NCBI GenBank assembly: GCA_001604405.1
Contig: LVBL01000032.1
Coordinates: forward strand, 1 to 46,546
DNA from: Spirochaetales bacterium Spiro_10
Lineage (GTDB): Bacteria > Spirochaetota > Spirochaetia > Treponematales > Treponemataceae
Length of the DNA: 46,546 bases
Reading direction: 5' to 3'
Shown here: one piece after another, positions 7,631-16,803 of the stretch
How positions within the stretch are numbered: position 1 is the stretch's first letter
Layout: every line of letters begins with the position of its first letter
The notes under the pieces: generated by a model
The model's database searches: none
Seen by the model: the letters and a program-made list of their open reading frames with translations, nothing else
Told to the model about the DNA's origin: nothing
Translations under genes and position numbers: made by a program

Positions 7631-8318
7631 AAACCGCGCTCGGGGCGTCCTCGCGCTCCTTTTGCACGCTGTACTTGTCCTTCCTGTTCGCAAAGTAGTC
7701 GAGCGGCTTCTTGACCCCGAGTTCCCGGAGGTCGAAGTCGGGTTTGACCTGCCGTACGTACTGAACGAGCTGGGAAAGCATGACCCAGCCGGAGGTGTCG
7801 GCAAGCTGGTCAACGGCCTTCTCGATGAGTATCTCGGTCTTGTTGCGCGTTTCGGACGTCTTTCTCGGTTCCGCGCGCGCCTTGCCCGCGGGCTCGATGT
7901 GGATGAACTCGTTGCAGGCGTTCACGAATGAAGACGGGGTTTTTTTCTCGCCGATTCCGACGACGTACTTTCCCTGTTCCCTGATACGGCTCGCGAGCCG
8001 CGTGAAGTCGCTGTCGCTCGACACGATGCAAAAGCAGTCGAAATGCTGAAGGTACAGAAGGTCCATCGCGTCTATGATGAGGGCGCTGTCCGTGGAGTTC
8101 TTGCCGACGGTATTGCTGAACTGCTGTATGGGCTGGATCGCGTACTCGAGGAGGAGCGGCCGCCAGCTTCGCATCTTTTCCGAGGTCCAGTCCCCGTAAA
8201 TCCTTCGAACCGAGACGATTCCGTAGAGGGCGATATTCTCGGATATGTCCTCCAGGAAGTTATGGGATATGTTTTCCGCGTCGATGAGGACCGCGATGTT
8301 CCGGAATTTGTCGGGCAT
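7611..8318 (-). CDS. NYN-domain (LabA/DUF88-like) putative RNase with C-terminal OST-HTH-type domain
   Basis: A 235-residue protein. The N-terminal half is a NYN/PIN-like nuclease domain with the acidic residues expected at the active site: D13 in VLIDAEN, the D of NSTDSALIIDAMD and the aspartates of IVSSDSDFTRLA. The C-terminal part (about 160-230; KTEILIEKAVDQLADTSGWV, then LGVKKPLDYFANRKDKYSV) looks like an OST-HTH/LOTUS RNA-binding domain, a common LabA partner. It probably cuts or processes RNA, substrate unknown. The start at 8318 has a GGAGG ribosome site about eight bases upstream, which beats a longer frame reaching 8450. It converges on the NicO gene with a 20-base overlap. Confidence 0.82.
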   Translation of the reverse strand: MPDKFRNIAVLIDAENISHNFLEDISENIALYGIVSVRRIYGDWTSEKMRSWRPLLLEYAIQPIQQFSNTVGKNSTDSALIIDAMDLLYLQHFDCFCIVSSDSDFTRLASRIREQGKYVVGIGEKKTPSSFVNACNEFIHIEPAGKARAEPRKTSETRNKTEILIEKAVDQLADTSGWVMLSQLVQYVRQVKPDFDLRELGVKKPLDYFANRKDKYSVQKEREDAPSAVFISKRK

Positions 8319-8428
8319 GTACCGCCTCCAGGCGTCGTTTCTCCCAGTGTTGCCCAAAAACGTGAAAGATGCAAGTGAAATCCCGGGACCGCCCGGATCG
8401 CCCCGACCGTGTATTTCACGGGTTGCTG

Positions 8429-8456
8429 TTGCAATCCCTTCCGGCTTCAATACACT
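8429..8456 (+). promoter_or_regulatory. Candidate sigma-70-like promoter of the lone chemoreceptor gene
   Basis: TTGCAA (8429-8434) and TACACT (8451-8456) are separated by 16 bases and lie just upstream of an AGGAGG ribosome site (8472-8477) and the ATG at 8483. No motility-type sigma-28 sequence was recognised. Confidence 0.45.
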
Positions 8457-8482
8457 TAATGGGAGGACGGATAGGAGGCGAT

Positions 8483-10021
8483 ATGGCGTCGATCAGGGAT
8501 TTGCGTTTGCGGTGGAAGCTTTTCTGGGTGTTTTTCGTCATCATTCTGGTATTCTTAGTAGGATTTCTCTTTATCCTGACGTCTCTTAAAACCATAAACC
8601 AGGCCACGGTCGAGATATACAACGACGGACTCATCGGCATAGAGCGGCTTATCGAGGCGGACCGGGACGCGTATCAGTCCAGCGTCGCCGTCGCGCAGTC
8701 CTTCGAGCTCATGCGCTCGGGGAACGCCGAGGCGACCAAAAAGAGGATCAAGGACGTTGAAGACAACATGCGGCAGGTGCAGGAGCGCTTTTCCGCGTTC
8801 GAGAAGATCTATTTCGAGGGCGGCAAGACGGCCGTTCCCGCCTTCGAGACCTTCAACACGAACTACAAGCGGTGGGTCGCGCTGAGCGGCCTTGTGACGG
8901 CCGGCATGGCGCGAATGGACTTCGAGGCCGTCTCAACCGCGTATTACGGCGAGTACCTCGAGGTGTTCGAGAAGATGCGCGGGTCCATGGACGAGCTGAC
9001 CGGCGTCATGCTCGAGGTGACGGAGCAAAACTACAAGGAGAGCATGGAGGCCTACTCGCGCGTCGTTGCGACCCTTGGCGTGGTTCTTGTCATGATCGTG
9101 GCCCTTTCCGTGTTCTTCGCCGTACTCATAACGGTGTTCATGACCCGAGCCGTCCGCAACCTCGGCGACTTCGCGGGAAAGATCGGCGGCGGCGATCTCG
9201 CGGCGCGCGTCGACGGCCGGACACTGTCGCTCGGCGACGAGTTCGGAGACCTGGCCCGAAGCCTTGACGACATGCGCGCCCGGGTCGGCGACGTGATCAG
9301 GAGCGCCCGCGAGGTGGCCGGCTACGTCAAAACCGGCAGCGGCGAGCTGAGCGATACCGCCCAGCAGCTGTCGCAGGGCGCGAGCGAGCAGGCCTCGATC
9401 GCCGAGGAGGTTTCCTCGTCTATGGAGGAGATGTCCGCGAACATACAGCAAAACGCCGACAACGCGCGCGAGACCGACAAGATCGCGACGAAAGCGTCAT
9501 CGGACGCCGAGCGTAGCGGCGTCGCGGTCGGCGAGGCCGTGTCCATGATGAAGGACATCGCCAGCAAGATATCTATCATCGGCGAGATCGCCGGACAGAC
9601 CAACCTGCTCGCGCTGAACGCCGCCATCGAGGCCGCGCGCGCGGGCGAGTTCGGCAAGGGTTTCGCGGTAGTCGCCGCCGAGGTGCGAAAGCTGGCGGAG
9701 CGGAGCCAGTCGTCGGCGGGAGAGATCGGGGCGCTTTCCAATTCCACGGTCGAGGCGTCCTCGATGGTGGGCGGACTGCTCGAGAAGCTCGTGCCCGACA
9801 TCAAGAAGACGGCCGATCTCGTGCAGGAGATCAGCTCGGCGAGCAACGAGCAGAAAGCCGGCGTGGAGCAGAGCGCGCAGGCGATCATGCAGCTCGATAC
9901 CGTCATCCAGCAGAACGCGAGCGCCGCCGAGGAACTTGCCTCCACGGCGGAGGAACTCTCCGCGCAGGCGGAGCGTCTCGACGAACTCTTGAAGTTCTTC
10001 TCGGTCGAAGCCGCCCGCTGA
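8483..10021 (+). CDS. Methyl-accepting chemotaxis protein with a four-helix-bundle-type sensor region
   Basis: A 512-residue receptor. One membrane segment near residues 13-35 ([20 protein letters not shown]) and a second near 190-220 ([23 protein letters not shown]) flank a helical periplasmic region of about 150 residues, the size of a 4HB_MCP domain. A HAMP domain and the signalling domain follow. The hairpin tip is textbook: [20 protein letters not shown] then [20 protein letters not shown], which binds CheA and CheW. The C-terminus (FFSVEAAR) lacks a CheR-tethering pentapeptide, unlike the receptor at 37479. The AGGAGG site decides the start at 8483. It stands alone, far from the chemotaxis operon, with its own promoter and a strong terminator. 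Ligand unknown. Confidence 0.93.
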   Translation: MASIRDLRLRWKLFWVFFVIILVFLVGFLFILTSLKTINQATVEIYNDGLIGIERLIEADRDAYQSSVAVAQSFELMRSGNAEATKKRIKDVEDNMRQVQERFSAFEKIYFEGGKTAVPAFETFNTNYKRWVALSGLVTAGMARMDFEAVSTAYYGEYLEVFEKMRGSMDELTGVMLEVTEQNYKESMEAYSRVVATLGVVLVMIVALSVFFAVLITVFMTRAVRNLGDFAGKIGGGDLAARVDGRTLSLGDEFGDLARSLDDMRARVGDVIRSAREVAGYVKTGSGELSDTAQQLSQGASEQASIAEEVSSSMEEMSANIQQNADNARETDKIATKASSDAERSGVAVGEAVSMMKDIASKISIIGEIAGQTNLLALNAAIEAARAGEFGKGFAVVAAEVRKLAERSQSSAGEIGALSNSTVEASSMVGGLLEKLVPDIKKTADLVQEISSASNEQKAGVEQSAQAIMQLDTVIQQNASAAEELASTAEELSAQAERLDELLKFFSVEAAR

Positions 10022-10051
10022 GCGGCCGGAGCGGGGCGTCTTTCGGACGGA

Positions 10052-11221
10052 TTACGCGGGGAGCCTTCGGGCTCCCTTTTTTTCCGTCAGCATCAGGACG
10101 AGCGCGCACGCGACGTAAATGGGGGCGACCACGAAACTCGTCTTGAGCCCGCGGGCGTCGCCGATGACGCCCATGATGAGGGTCGCGGAAAAGAAGCCGG
10201 GAAGGCCGAAGCACGAAAGGAATATCATGAGGACGGTCGGATCGACCCTGAGCTCTGAGCCCGCGTACGACTGTATGCTCGGCCACAGGCACGCGACGGA
10301 CAGGCCCATCACGAAGAGAAAGGCGTAGAGCGTCGGCAGGTCCGAGATCGCGAAGAAGGCGAGGCTTGCCGCGAGGGAAACGGAAAGTGAGGCGACGATG
10401 AGTCGCTTGAGGCCCCAGCGTCCCGCGATCCGGCTCGAGGCGAGCCGGCCGAGCGCCATGCCCACCGCGAAGGCGGCCGTTCCGAAGGCGCCGGCCCGCG
10501 GAAGGGCGGCGAAATTGATCTGGATATAGCTTGCCGACCAGAAGGCGAACGCGCCCTCCGCCCCGCCCGAGAACGCGAGCGCCGCTCCGAAAACCCAGAA
10601 CCTGCGAAGGGAGAGAATCTCGCGGATGTGGCTGAAGTCGGCGCGCGAGGCCGGCAGAGGCGCCTTGCGCGACGGGGGAAACCAGAAGGCGATCGCGACG
10701 GTGGCGGCGGCGATACCCAGAAAGAGCGTGCGCCAGCTCACCCCGACCGAAAGAAGCTGGCCGAGGGACAGAACGGCGACGCAGGTGCCCACGGGCCAGA
10801 AGGCGTGCAGGAGGTTCATCTTGCCGCCGTCGTCGTTCGGGTAGAGATCCTCGACGATCGGGGTGAGAAGGGCCTCGAGCAGGGCGTTTCCGAGCCCGAC
10901 CACCAGCATCATGCCGATCGCCGCGGCGTACGAACGGCTGAGCGTGAAGAGCGAAAGTCCCGCGGCGAGGGCCACGAGGCCCGCGCGCAAAACCCGTATC
11001 TTTCCAAAACGCGCCGCGAGAAAAGAGCTTGCGATGAGCACGAAAAACTGCTCGATCGAGGCGAAAAAGCCCAGGGATCCGCCCTGCGTCAGGGTTAATC
11101 CCAGTTCCTCAGAAATCCGCACAAGACAGATCGGCAGGGCGACCGAACCCGACGAATAGACTAAAAGCGAGGCGCAGGACGCGCGATACACGCGTTCCCG
11201 CGTTTGTCGTTGGAGTTCCAT
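10052..11221 (-). CDS. Major facilitator superfamily transporter
   Basis: A 389-residue permease with about twelve hydrophobic segments in two halves. The first contains LVYSSGSVALPICLVRISEELGLTL and the loop ARFGKIRVLRAG (MFS motif A type); the second contains ALAFSGGAEGAFAFW and AGRWGLKRLIVASL. It resembles sugar/FucP-like MFS members, but the substrate cannot be read. The ATG at 11221 starts the MELQRQTRERVYRA N-terminus; the longer frame would lie inside the outer-membrane-protein gene. It begins only 13 bases after that gene's stop, so it may be the last member of the export operon. A TACCAT box seven bases upstream and the lack of a ribosome site also allow a leaderless transcript. Its stop codon and final codons coincide with the receptor terminator. 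Confidence 0.85.
   Translation of the reverse strand: MELQRQTRERVYRASCASLLVYSSGSVALPICLVRISEELGLTLTQGGSLGFFASIEQFFVLIASSFLAARFGKIRVLRAGLVALAAGLSLFTLSRSYAAAIGMMLVVGLGNALLEALLTPIVEDLYPNDDGGKMNLLHAFWPVGTCVAVLSLGQLLSVGVSWRTLFLGIAAATVAIAFWFPPSRKAPLPASRADFSHIREILSLRRFWVFGAALAFSGGAEGAFAFWSASYIQINFAALPRAGAFGTAAFAVGMALGRLASSRIAGRWGLKRLIVASLSVSLAASLAFFAISDLPTLYAFLFVMGLSVACLWPSIQSYAGSELRVDPTVLMIFLSCFGLPGFFSATLIMGVIGDARGLKTSFVVAPIYVACALVLMLTEKKGARRLPA
10059..10083 (+). terminator. Intrinsic terminator of the chemoreceptor gene, embedded in the 3' end of the MFS gene
   Basis: A perfect 7-bp stem, GGGAGCC/GGCTCCC, closed by a TTCG tetraloop and followed by seven T residues. It is an ideal Rho-independent terminator for the receptor mRNA. 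On the other strand the same bases encode the last residues of the MFS transporter (GARRLPA, then stop). Confidence 0.9.
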
Positions 11222-11234
11222 GCCGGTAATGGTA

Positions 11235-12485
11235 TCAGAACGACCAAGCGGCGGACAAGCCCGCGACCGATCTGTACGGATTGAACTCGATGCCGGGACC
11301 GGCGTCGATACCTCCTCCGAACTCCGCGCCCGCGTCCGAACCGCCGAGCGCGTCGGCAAAGTACCGGACGAAGGCCGCGATCTCGAGCGTCGTTCGAGGT
11401 TTCCACGCGCATCGCGCGGTCATCGCCATGGACCCGTCGTTCAGGTTTATGAGCGTCCCCGCCTCCACCGTCCAGCGGGCATTCTCCCCGTCCTCGATCT
11501 CCGCCCCGGCGAACAGATAGTCGCGCGCGAGCAGGGCGGTTTCCCCCGAGAGTATGCGTGCGGGATCGTACGCGCCGTCGGGAGAGCCCTTTCCGAGCCT
11601 GACGTATTCCGCCCTGACCGTCATGCCCCGCGCGGATACATCCCACGCGAGTCCCGCGGAAAGTTCGAGCCAGCGCGCCGGTTCCCCGACCGGTATTGCC
11701 GACTCCGCGTACAGAGTGAATGCCCCCGCCACGAGCGTCGCGTCGAATCCTGCGTAGGACTCCGCCTTTTCGTTCCCGTTGGCGCGTTCCCGTATCCACG
11801 AGGCCGCCGCGTCGAACCGGTCCGACCTGATAACGAGCCTGCATCCGAGCGGTATCCTGTCCGCGGTCAGCTCTCGCGCCTCAGGCACGCCGTCCGGCGA
11901 TCTTCCCTGCGCGAGGACGTAGGTCTCGACGGCAAAACCGGCGGGCAAGGCCATGCTAATAAACGCTCCGGGCTTGCCGCGTACTCTGTCGATGTCCTCT
12001 CCGGGGAACTCGGCCTCTGCCGTCCGCGACGTCGGATTGTAGAGGTACGCGCTCCCCCAGGAGACGGGAACTATGCCGACCCGTACCTCAAGGTCGCCCA
12101 GGACCGCCCGCGCCCACGCTTGGTCGACGAAGGAGTCGCGATGGATATCCGTGTCGGGCGGAAGGTCCGACTCCGCTGGCGTCGGCACGAGTCCGCTTTC
12201 GAACGCGAGGGCCGCGTTCGAGGATATGCCGTACGAGAACGTAAAGCCCCCCTCGGCCCTGAACGAAAGGTCTCCGTCCTCGGCCTCGAGCACGAGGCGC
12301 AATTCGCTCTCGTAGCCGTTCGTGCCGAGGTCGCGGCTGCCGATTCCGGCGATCGCCTCGGCCGAGACCGTTCCGTAGACGCTGATGCCCCGAGCGTCGC
12401 GGCCGGCGGATTCCCCGCCGGCCGCGAAGGCCAGTCCGGCGGACATTAGCGCGAGGGTCAGGATCGTGGCATTTGCCTTTGTCAT
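11235..12485 (-). CDS. Outer-membrane beta-barrel (porin-like) protein
   Basis: A 416-residue protein with a signal peptide (KANATILTLALMSAGLAFAAG) followed by alternating hydrophobic/polar strands throughout. It ends in a C-terminal phenylalanine (AGLSAAWSF), the signature recognised by the BAM complex. No family name comes to mind; the pattern is that of a single-chain porin or DUF1302-like barrel. It is the third gene after the MMPL pump and the LolA-like protein, an arrangement seen for lipid or hydrophobic-compound export systems. The start at 12485 is supported by AAGGAGA seven bases upstream; the frame extends six codons further but without a site. Confidence 0.75.
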   Translation of the reverse strand: MTKANATILTLALMSAGLAFAAGGESAGRDARGISVYGTVSAEAIAGIGSRDLGTNGYESELRLVLEAEDGDLSFRAEGGFTFSYGISSNAALAFESGLVPTPAESDLPPDTDIHRDSFVDQAWARAVLGDLEVRVGIVPVSWGSAYLYNPTSRTAEAEFPGEDIDRVRGKPGAFISMALPAGFAVETYVLAQGRSPDGVPEARELTADRIPLGCRLVIRSDRFDAAASWIRERANGNEKAESYAGFDATLVAGAFTLYAESAIPVGEPARWLELSAGLAWDVSARGMTVRAEYVRLGKGSPDGAYDPARILSGETALLARDYLFAGAEIEDGENARWTVEAGTLINLNDGSMAMTARCAWKPRTTLEIAAFVRYFADALGGSDAGAEFGGGIDAGPGIEFNPYRSVAGLSAAWSF

Positions 12486-12510
12486 CGATATGTCTCCTTT
12501 CATGGCGCGA

Positions 12511-13275
12511 TCACCGGCTGAAACGTACAGGGTCGAAAAGGGCGGCGTCGAGCGGCTGGTCGAAAGCAGCCGACAACAGGCGGACCTCGGTGGATGATCC
12601 CTTCTTGACGTTTTTCATGGTCATCTTGCTTGCCCTCGCGCGGCCCGAGTAGTCGGCGAATCCCGACAGCTCCAGCGTCTTAACGTGTCCGCCTTCCTTG
12701 TCCTTGAAGAATTCGACGCGCGTCGGGAGGAGGAGTTTTTTATCGACCGTCAGCTCCACTTCGTCATAGGCGGCGTCATCCGTCTTTTTGACGCCGCGAA
12801 TCGTCCACGATGTTTGGTCGGATGAAAGCAAGGCAAACGTATAGGAATCCTCCCATGGGTCCCCGCCAAGGTCGTCGTATGAGAAGTCGCCGCCGACACC
12901 CTGCACGGATCCGGAGCGCGACGAGCCCGCGATCTTTCTCGTCCTGCCCGTGGACGGGAAATAGACCCAGCTCGAGGCGTCCTTGCTCAGAATCTTCATG
13001 CCGCGTACCGTTCTCGGCTCCGTGAACTCGATCAACGAGTCTCCGTCGCTGTTCTCGTGCGAGATGAGCGCGAAGCTTCTGGCGGGACTTCCGTCTGCCG
13101 GACGGATGTGCATCGCGTACACGATCCGCGAACTCGCGCTTTTGCCGTTTTCGTCGACCCGGCGCATGATGTCCAGCGCCTCGTCGGCCGCGAGCGCGCC
13201 CGTGCCGAGGGGGGTGATGAGCGCGCAGAGCGCTGCGACCAGCGTCCGTGTTCCGAGGGAAATCTTCTTTTCCAT
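12511..13275 (-). CDS. Outer membrane lipoprotein-sorting (LolA-like) periplasmic protein
   Basis: A 254-residue protein with a signal peptide (TRTLVAALCALITPLGTGALA, residues 9-29) and the half-barrel features of the LolA-like family that accompanies MMPL pumps. It contains LDIMRRVDENGKSASSRIVY, then GMKILSKDASSWVYFPSTGR and FSYDDLGGDPWEDSYTF. In this family the protein is thought to carry lipid or a lipidated cargo across the periplasm. It begins two bases after the pump gene's stop with AAGGAG upstream, so the two are co-translated. It is not the housekeeping LolA, which is shorter and lacks this WVYFPSTGRTRKI region. Confidence 0.85.
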   Translation of the reverse strand: MEKKISLGTRTLVAALCALITPLGTGALAADEALDIMRRVDENGKSASSRIVYAMHIRPADGSPARSFALISHENSDGDSLIEFTEPRTVRGMKILSKDASSWVYFPSTGRTRKIAGSSRSGSVQGVGGDFSYDDLGGDPWEDSYTFALLSSDQTSWTIRGVKKTDDAAYDEVELTVDKKLLLPTRVEFFKDKEGGHVKTLELSGFADYSGRARASKMTMKNVKKGSSTEVRLLSAAFDQPLDAALFDPVRFSR

Positions 13276-13277
13276 GA

Positions 13278-16025
13278 TCAGCTCCTTGAAAGTTTAGTTC
13301 GAATGCCCATAAGGGCAGGTACGACGAGTATCGCGGCAAGGTAGCAGCAGATGATGCCGACCGACAGCGTCTTTCCGAGATCGGAGACGCTTTTAAACTG
13401 TCCGATGAGCGCGAGGGATCCGAATCCGATCAGTGTCGTAAGCATGCTGAGAGTGACGGATTTGATGGTTTTTCCCAGCGCGAGTTCCGGATCGTCCTTG
13501 TCCGCAAGCGCGGTGATGACGTGAACGCAGTAGTCTATCCCGATGCCGATGATGAGCGGCAGCGAGAGGACGCTCACGATGTTGAACTTCCCCACGGCGG
13601 GCGCGATTCCGAATACGCACGCGAACGCGCAAAGGAACGCCGCCATGGCCACGAGCGTGCGCCGAAGGGAACGGAAGCCGAGGAACACCGCGATCAGGAT
13701 GAGCGCCCCCACGAGGGCCGCCGCGCGTTCGGACTCGGCGAGAATCTCCCTCGAGAGCGCGAATCCGAGAGAAAGAGTTCCCGTCGTATCGGTCTTGACG
13801 CGGGAGAGACCCTCGGTGAACGTCCGAACGGCCTCGTCGCCGGATAGGTCCGCCGCTCCCTGGATGTGCACGAGGAAACGGCGCCCGTCTTCCGTCACGA
13901 GGTCGGAACGCAGGTCTTCCGGCAGGTCGCCCGGTTCCAGCGGTCGGTCGACGGATAGAAGGACGCGGAGCCTGCCGTCGAGCGCAGCGGCGAATTCGCC
14001 GTCAATCGCCGAGAGCGCGCGAAGCGCCTCCGCCGGGTCCCTCGCGAGCCGCCGTTCCGCGGCATCGATCGCCCTCCGGAAGACCTCCTCTCCCGCGGCG
14101 CCGGACTCGGCCCCGAATATCTCCCGTATCATCGCGTTCCTCTTTCTGACGGGAAGGGCCCGCTCGCCGAGAGAGGCCGCGGCGAGATCCCCGAGCTCCA
14201 CCATGTTCCATTCAAGCCGCCGCAGTTCGCCCACGAAGGCCTCCGCGTCCTCCGCCGTCCACGCGCCACCGGGAGCGGCCCCCGCGCGCGCCTTTGCGAT
14301 CCCGGCGATGACCGAGAGCCTCTCCCCGGCCTCGGCGGGTGGCAGAACGTAGTCGGCGACGGATTCCGCGTCGCGCACGAATGGCGCGGTTTTATAACGT
14401 TCGGAGAGATCGCGCGCGGCCTCCGGCGAGTCGGCAAGGGCGAAATGCTGCCAAACCGAGATTCCGAACCGTTCCGCCACGACGTCCTCGGCACGCATCG
14501 ACGACGAATCCCTCGGGCCGATTTTCCGGAGGTCGTACTCGAAGGCGTTGTCCGGTATGAACCAGGCCGCGACCGCCGTCAGGACGAGCGCGACTGCCGC
14601 GGTCGTCCGGGGACGTGCTCTCGCCGCGAGCGCGGCATTCCTCGCGGGCGAGAATTCCAGTTTCCCGCGGGACGCCCGGGCGGGCGCCTTTCGCGCGCCG
14701 ACAAAGAGCGCAAGCAGGGCGGGGAGCACCACGAAGGCGGCCGCCAGCGTCGTGAGTATCCCCGTCCCCGCGATGAGGCCGAACTGCCTGAACGCGACCG
14801 TTCGGGAGGCCAACAGGGAATAGAATGCGATGGCCGTCGTGACTCCTCCGATCGCCACCGGCATGAAGGTCTCCGAGAACACGACGGCCATGGCGTCGGA
14901 GGGGCTTGCCCCGCGCCGTGAGGCCTCGTCATAGCGGGACACGATGTGTATCCCGAAGTCGATTCCCAAGCCCACGAGAAGAGCCCCGAAGGAGCTCGTG
15001 ATCATGTTCAGCTTGACGACCGTCAGGGCCGCGAAGCCTACGTCCACGACGATACCGGCGAGCAGGGCGAGAAGCGCGAAGGCGATGGATCGTTTCCTCT
15101 CGAACGAGAGGTAGAACAGCGCGACGATGAGGCCGAAGGCGAGAATGGACGGATAGAAGACGTCGGATCCCAGGGCCTCCTCCTCCGCGGCCTCGTGCGC
15201 TATGTCGCCGGTGAAGGAAAACGACACCGTTCCGCCGCTACCGGAGCGCTCTGCTGACACGTCCCGCGCGATCTCCTTCGCGGTGTCGAGAAGCTGCGAT
15301 ATTTTCGCGCGGTCTCCTATCGCGAAGCTTGGCCTGATCTGCAGGAGAAGCGTCCGCTCCTCCGGATCGATCATGTACTCCTCTCCGAATACCCACGCGT
15401 CCGCGAGGGATCCCGCCGCGCTAAGGTCGGCGAACGCGGCGTCGCGCTCGAGGATCGCGCTCAGGCGCCTCGCGAACAGGCCCATTTTCGACATGAGCGC
15501 GAAGGACGCGTCCTCGCCCTCCGCGCCCTCGACTTCCTCGTCGTCGCCGTCCGAGAGTTTGCTCTCGAGGACGTCGTTCGTGGCGCGCAACAGGGGCACG
15601 AGCCGCGTCTGCGCGAGCGCCGGCTCCATGTCCCTGAGGTCGTCGGTGTCGGTCGCCATGAGTCCCCATTTTTCGGCGAACGGCCTGTCCAGGCGGACTC
15701 TCGTCGACCGGATGAGCGGCCGTGCGACCGGATCTTCCGATATCCGGCCGACGAACGCCTCCGCGGCACCGATGAGCGCGTCGCGCCCTTCGGCGTTTAC
15801 CACGACGAGCAAGGTCGACGTCGACTCGAACTCCTCCGAGATTTCTGTGTAGCTCCGCGCGACGGGATTGTCGGGGGGAAGCATGTTGGCGATCTCGGTG
15901 TCCACCCCGAGGCGCGCGGTCGCCACTAACGACAACGCGACGAGGATCGCCGTTCCCGCGAGTATCGGGATCGCCCTGGCGACGACCGTTCGGCCGAACT
16001 TGGCGGCCCATTCATTCATTGTCAT
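13278..16025 (-). CDS. MMPL/RND-family exporter
   Basis: A 915-residue inner-membrane pump built as a tandem repeat: membrane helix, large periplasmic domain (about residues 40-270), five helices, then the same again. The two membrane halves carry the paired motifs GIDFGIHIVSRYDEA (D about 356) and GIDYCVHVITALAD (D about 831). These helix 4/10-type motifs are typical of hopanoid/MMPL exporters. Energy would come from the proton motive force. Substrate is probably a lipid or other hydrophobic molecule, judging by the LolA-like and barrel partners (inference). AGGAGG precedes two in-frame ATGs six bases apart (16025 and 16019); either may be used. A TetR gene and two copies of its presumed operator lie directly upstream. 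Confidence 0.9.
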   Translation of the reverse strand: MTMNEWAAKFGRTVVARAIPILAGTAILVALSLVATARLGVDTEIANMLPPDNPVARSYTEISEEFESTSTLLVVVNAEGRDALIGAAEAFVGRISEDPVARPLIRSTRVRLDRPFAEKWGLMATDTDDLRDMEPALAQTRLVPLLRATNDVLESKLSDGDDEEVEGAEGEDASFALMSKMGLFARRLSAILERDAAFADLSAAGSLADAWVFGEEYMIDPEERTLLLQIRPSFAIGDRAKISQLLDTAKEIARDVSAERSGSGGTVSFSFTGDIAHEAAEEEALGSDVFYPSILAFGLIVALFYLSFERKRSIAFALLALLAGIVVDVGFAALTVVKLNMITSSFGALLVGLGIDFGIHIVSRYDEASRRGASPSDAMAVVFSETFMPVAIGGVTTAIAFYSLLASRTVAFRQFGLIAGTGILTTLAAAFVVLPALLALFVGARKAPARASRGKLEFSPARNAALAARARPRTTAAVALVLTAVAAWFIPDNAFEYDLRKIGPRDSSSMRAEDVVAERFGISVWQHFALADSPEAARDLSERYKTAPFVRDAESVADYVLPPAEAGERLSVIAGIAKARAGAAPGGAWTAEDAEAFVGELRRLEWNMVELGDLAAASLGERALPVRKRNAMIREIFGAESGAAGEEVFRRAIDAAERRLARDPAEALRALSAIDGEFAAALDGRLRVLLSVDRPLEPGDLPEDLRSDLVTEDGRRFLVHIQGAADLSGDEAVRTFTEGLSRVKTDTTGTLSLGFALSREILAESERAAALVGALILIAVFLGFRSLRRTLVAMAAFLCAFACVFGIAPAVGKFNIVSVLSLPLIIGIGIDYCVHVITALADKDDPELALGKTIKSVTLSMLTTLIGFGSLALIGQFKSVSDLGKTLSVGIICCYLAAILVVPALMGIRTKLSRS

Positions 16026-16039
16026 ACATCCTCCTAAAA

Positions 16040-16088
16040 TAAACGGTTAGTTAAATATCGTGTGCAAAACAACTCACCAGTTAGTTAA
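16040..16088. promoter_or_regulatory. Two presumed TetR operators upstream of the MMPL operon
   Basis: Two copies of GTTAGTTAA lie at 16046-16054 and 16080-16088, each preceded by CG or CA, with 34 bases between their positions. A third identical copy stands in front of the tetR gene. They sit between the tetR stop and the pump ATG, where the pump promoter must be. I could not settle on a single -35/-10 pair. Confidence 0.65.
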
Positions 16089-16114
16089 ATCGACACTCTA
16101 AAAAATGAAGCCCC

Positions 16115-16738
16115 CTAGAACTTCATCTTTGGAACCGTGTAAGCGAAATGGGTACCCAGGAACGATTCTATAAAGCTTGCCCGGAGGCTTGCCTCGTCTA
16201 TGCCGAAACGGTCCATCCATATTTCGTGATACGCGACGTAGTCGAGGATGGGAAGGATGCCCGTGAAGAACTCCGTGATCATGGCCTGGGGCTTGTTTTC
16301 GGGTTTCCGCATCTCGCTCGCCTCGGGGAGCGAAAACATTCGTCCCATCACATCCTCGAATATCGAGAAGATCACGGTATTGATCGGCGTGCGTTTTGCG
16401 AGTTCCATAAGCGCAAGGCGTATGACGTCCTGTCTGGCCTCGAGGACGTCGAGAAACTGGTTCATGAGCCGGAACAGCGATTGTTTGTCCGTGAAGTCCG
16501 TTGTATGCATCTCCGTCATCGGTTTTGAGGCGAGGATCTCCTCTGACATCGAGGTGAACAAGAGTTCGAGGAGTTCCTCCTTGCTTTTATAGTAATAATA
16601 TATGAGGGCCTTGTTGACCTCCGCGCGCTTTGCTATGTCGTCAACCCGCGCTCCGTCAAAGCCCTTCGAGGCGAATTCGGCCGCCGCGGCGGTGAGTATG
16701 CGTTCCTTCGTTTTTTGTTCGGCGATTTCCGGTGCCAT
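16115..16738 (-). CDS. TetR/AcrR-family transcriptional regulator
   Basis: A 207-residue regulator. The N-terminal TetR helix-turn-helix is clear: TKERILTAAAAEFASKGFDGARVDDIAKRAEVNKALIYYYYKSKEELLE (residues about 10-58). The helical ligand domain that follows is not assignable to a ligand class. The start at 16738 has GAGGGGA just upstream; an upstream ATG 14 codons earlier would translate across the operator. It lies upstream of, and in the same direction as, the MMPL export operon. Shared 9-base sites before both suggest it represses itself and the pump until a pump substrate binds (inference). Confidence 0.9.
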   Translation of the reverse strand: MAPEIAEQKTKERILTAAAAEFASKGFDGARVDDIAKRAEVNKALIYYYYKSKEELLELLFTSMSEEILASKPMTEMHTTDFTDKQSLFRLMNQFLDVLEARQDVIRLALMELAKRTPINTVIFSIFEDVMGRMFSLPEASEMRKPENKPQAMITEFFTGILPILDYVAYHEIWMDRFGIDEASLRASFIESFLGTHFAYTVPKMKF

Positions 16739-16752
16739 ACTCCCCTCAAAAA

Positions 16753-16768
16753 TTAACCAGTTAGTTAA
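16753..16768. promoter_or_regulatory. Presumed TetR autoregulatory operator
   Basis: TTAACCAGTTAGTTAA: 5-bp inverted arms TTAAC/GTTAA around a 6-base spacer, 14 bases from the tetR ATG. Its right part, GTTAGTTAA, is repeated exactly in the two sites before the pump gene. Confidence 0.7.
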
Positions 16769-16803
16769 TAATAGAGTCATAAGCGGGTGATGTCAATAGT
16801 GTG

